From Vigna angularis (lineage: Eukaryota; Streptophyta; Magnoliopsida; Fabales; Fabaceae), in contig NC_068971.1 in assembly GCF_016808095.1 (NCBI RefSeq), positions 3,918,501 to 3,982,500 of the forward strand: a stretch of 64,000 nt of DNA. Direction: 5' to 3'. Below the pieces are notes generated by a model that saw nothing but the letters and a program-made list of their open reading frames with translations, had not been told where the DNA came from and did not search any database. The position numbers and the translations under genes are program-made. This document shows, piece by piece, positions 62,401 to 64,000 of the stretch. Every line of letters begins with the position of its first letter. The stretch's first letter is position 1.

Positions 62401-63061
62401 GAGCAGTATTAATTAATCAGTGGATTTTAAATCTAATTCTTAGATAATTTATTTAGGATTAGACATTAACGATCGATTTAGGATTAGACATTAACGGTGG
62501 TATGAGTTTGACAGTAATGTGATGATAATCTCGACGATAGTATGATAATATGAAACATCCAACAAATAACAAATTTTGTTATAATAAACTTTTAATGATT
62601 CTGATATTATTTTTAAAAATGAATCTAATTTAATTTTACAAAATTAACTTGAAATGCAAAACTAATTTGAAAGATGAAGTTTATATTATTATATATTATA
62701 AATTTATCTTATTTTAGTTGAAGTAGAATTTTGAACATATAACACATAGGAGAAACATCTATTTGAAACATTTGTCCTTTCCATAATGCAATGACTTTCA
62801 CTTGTGTACAGGTTACATTACAATAGTTAATCAAGAAACACTTCTACCTTTCATTCATGTGGCAAAACATGTTAATCATCCTCTAAATTTCTTTTCCTGG
62901 AATGTACATTTGAACAAAAAACATAACCGCAGGAGTTGCATCCGACTTAAACAAGTTGACTCCCACTTTTCCTAGACCGAGGAATTATACAAAAGTAGCT
63001 AATACATACATATGTTTATTTATACTGTTGAATGCTATTCCCTCCAATCAACTGAAAACCC
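59406..63061. other. Intergenic region between CDK-like and EDR2-like genes
   Basis: AT-rich. The first 200 bp probably contain the kinase 3' UTR or an alternative last exon (acceptor TTACAG near 59581). No other gene recognised. A 25-bp direct repeat is present at 62451-62500. Confidence 0.4.
62451..62500. repeat. 25-bp direct tandem repeat
   Basis: ATTTAGGATTAGACATTAAC occurs at 62451 and again at 62476, with slight differences in the last bases of each unit. Confidence 0.85.
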
Positions 63062-63867
63062 TTAGCATTCACCGTCAATAGTCATTAGCATGGGTATTTG
63101 ACCACTGTCATTGAGATCAATCTTGTTCAATCTAAGGCAGCACAATACTTTCTCTGGAAGCTCTTCTTGTTTCTGTGCCTGTATTAGGAATTTAGAGATT
63201 GTCAATCTTAGTCGAAGGCTAACTCTATATAATGCTGCTGAAAAAAGGGTTGCACTTCTCATAATAGAATATTCAAATTCAATTTGACCTTCATGCATTT
63301 TGATTATTAAATGTTACTAAAATAATTCTCCCTAGAATGGATGAGAAACGAGTCCAGATTCTCTGCTGAGTTTTATTACCGTCTCTCTGCTTGAGTCTTC
63401 AAAATACACTGATGTTGGTATATCAAAAAAGTTTTCAATATATCTTAAAACATCAAAATCAGTGTCCATCATTATATTTTGAAGACTTAAATAGCACAAA
63501 AATCTCAGCAGGGTATCCAGGTTCGTGAGAAACAACAAATATTGTTAAGCATAGGAATTTATATGCATGTCATACCAGAGGCTAGGAAGGGTTGATCTGT
63601 TTTTGAATTGAAAACTGGTGAGGGAAATGTTGGCTGGTTATTTGTAGTCATAGAAAGTTTAAAAGTTAAATCTTTTATTTTGATGATGATGGATGCCAAA
63701 TATTATATCTAAGAATGCCAGAGTATGCAAACATGATACAATACCTGAATGGTTAGGCCTAAATCAAGAATACCCTCTTTCAAACGACCCCTAAATGCAT
63801 CAAGTCCTTTCCTTGATATGTAGCTAAATCGATGAATGTCCAGATCAATCTCAAAGTAATTAGGACC
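63062..63867 (-). CDS. EDR2 C-terminal domain (DUF1336) protein, last two exons, gene runs off the window
   Basis: Exons in gene order: 63867-63745 and 63178-63062, joined in phase 0 across a 566-bp GT-AG intron. The first encodes [20 protein letters not shown] and on through GLTIQ; the second continues [20 protein letters not shown] and ends TIDGEC. Together they match the conserved end of the EDR2_C domain of ENHANCED DISEASE RESISTANCE 2-like lipid-binding proteins (GPNY-E-D-D-HRFSYI, GLTIQ-EELPE-LC-RLN). Upstream exons (START/PH domains if it is full EDR2, or only DUF1336 if the short class) lie beyond 64000, so the subclass cannot be decided. The C-terminal tail after the domain is short. 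Confidence 0.85.
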
Positions 63868-64000
63868 CTGTTAGGATACCCAAACGTCTCATAAGTCATG
63901 ACAAAAAAAGAACAGAAACTTTGGAAAAAAGGGATCACGTTAGTTAAAACATCATAAATTTGTATGTTTTGATACTTTTTTGTATAATATGGTAGAAATA

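Noticed and set aside
63332..63538. 68-residue frame between the two EDR2-like exons
   Set aside because: The EDR2_C domain continues directly from GLTIQ to AQKQEELPE across this stretch, so it is intron.

Overview
The window is nuclear DNA of a flowering plant, most likely a papilionoid legume (Phaseolus/Vigna/Glycine type). It is AT-rich, with long TA microsatellites, transposon remnants and multi-exon genes whose GT-AG (twice GC-AG) introns can be placed by matching protein families. The legume assignment rests on the chalcone/isoliquiritigenin-type O-methyltransferase and the repeat families, and is inference.

Layout, left to right: 1-3060 holds LTR-retrotransposon remnants, a truncated pseudo-exon of a BOI-type RING E3 ligase, and another transposon-like block. 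7823-13619 (+) is a complete CNGC2/DND1-type cyclic-nucleotide-gated channel. 15769-19262 (+) is a complete PTEN-type phosphatase. 20528-23351 (-) is an organelle-targeted SpoU/TrmH RNA 2'-O-methyltransferase, head-to-head with an O-methyltransferase at 23668-26319 (+). 26609-28850 (-) is a saccharopine-dehydrogenase-like oxidoreductase and 29232-30228 (-) a plastid DUF179/AlgH protein. 35255-37075 (-) is an E-class PPR protein. 37.2-46.7 kb is gene-free and contains a clear non-autonomous CACTA element (41904-43079). 46763-51703 (+) is a group I WRKY3/4-type factor. 54758-59405 (+) is a CDK-like kinase with an N-terminal MGC. The right edge holds the last two exons (-) of an EDR2-C (DUF1336) gene.

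The most striking structure is a recent inverted segmental duplication. The stretch 18085-20803, holding PTEN exons 5-7, the convergent intergenic DNA and the last SpoU exon, is repeated in opposite orientation at 32295-35181. The two arms enclose about 11.5 kb with four genes. The copied PTEN exons remain open and spliceable, with only about five differences in 492 coding bases, and lie directly downstream of, and on the same strand as, the PPR gene. This could give a PPR-PTEN read-through transcript or hairpin-derived small RNAs.

Apart from this the genes are ordinary plant genes and do not form an obvious pathway cluster. Several (CNGC2, WRKY3/4, an EDR2-like protein) belong to families linked to immunity, but that may be coincidence. 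I found no CRISPR array, rRNA, convincing tRNA or viral gene.
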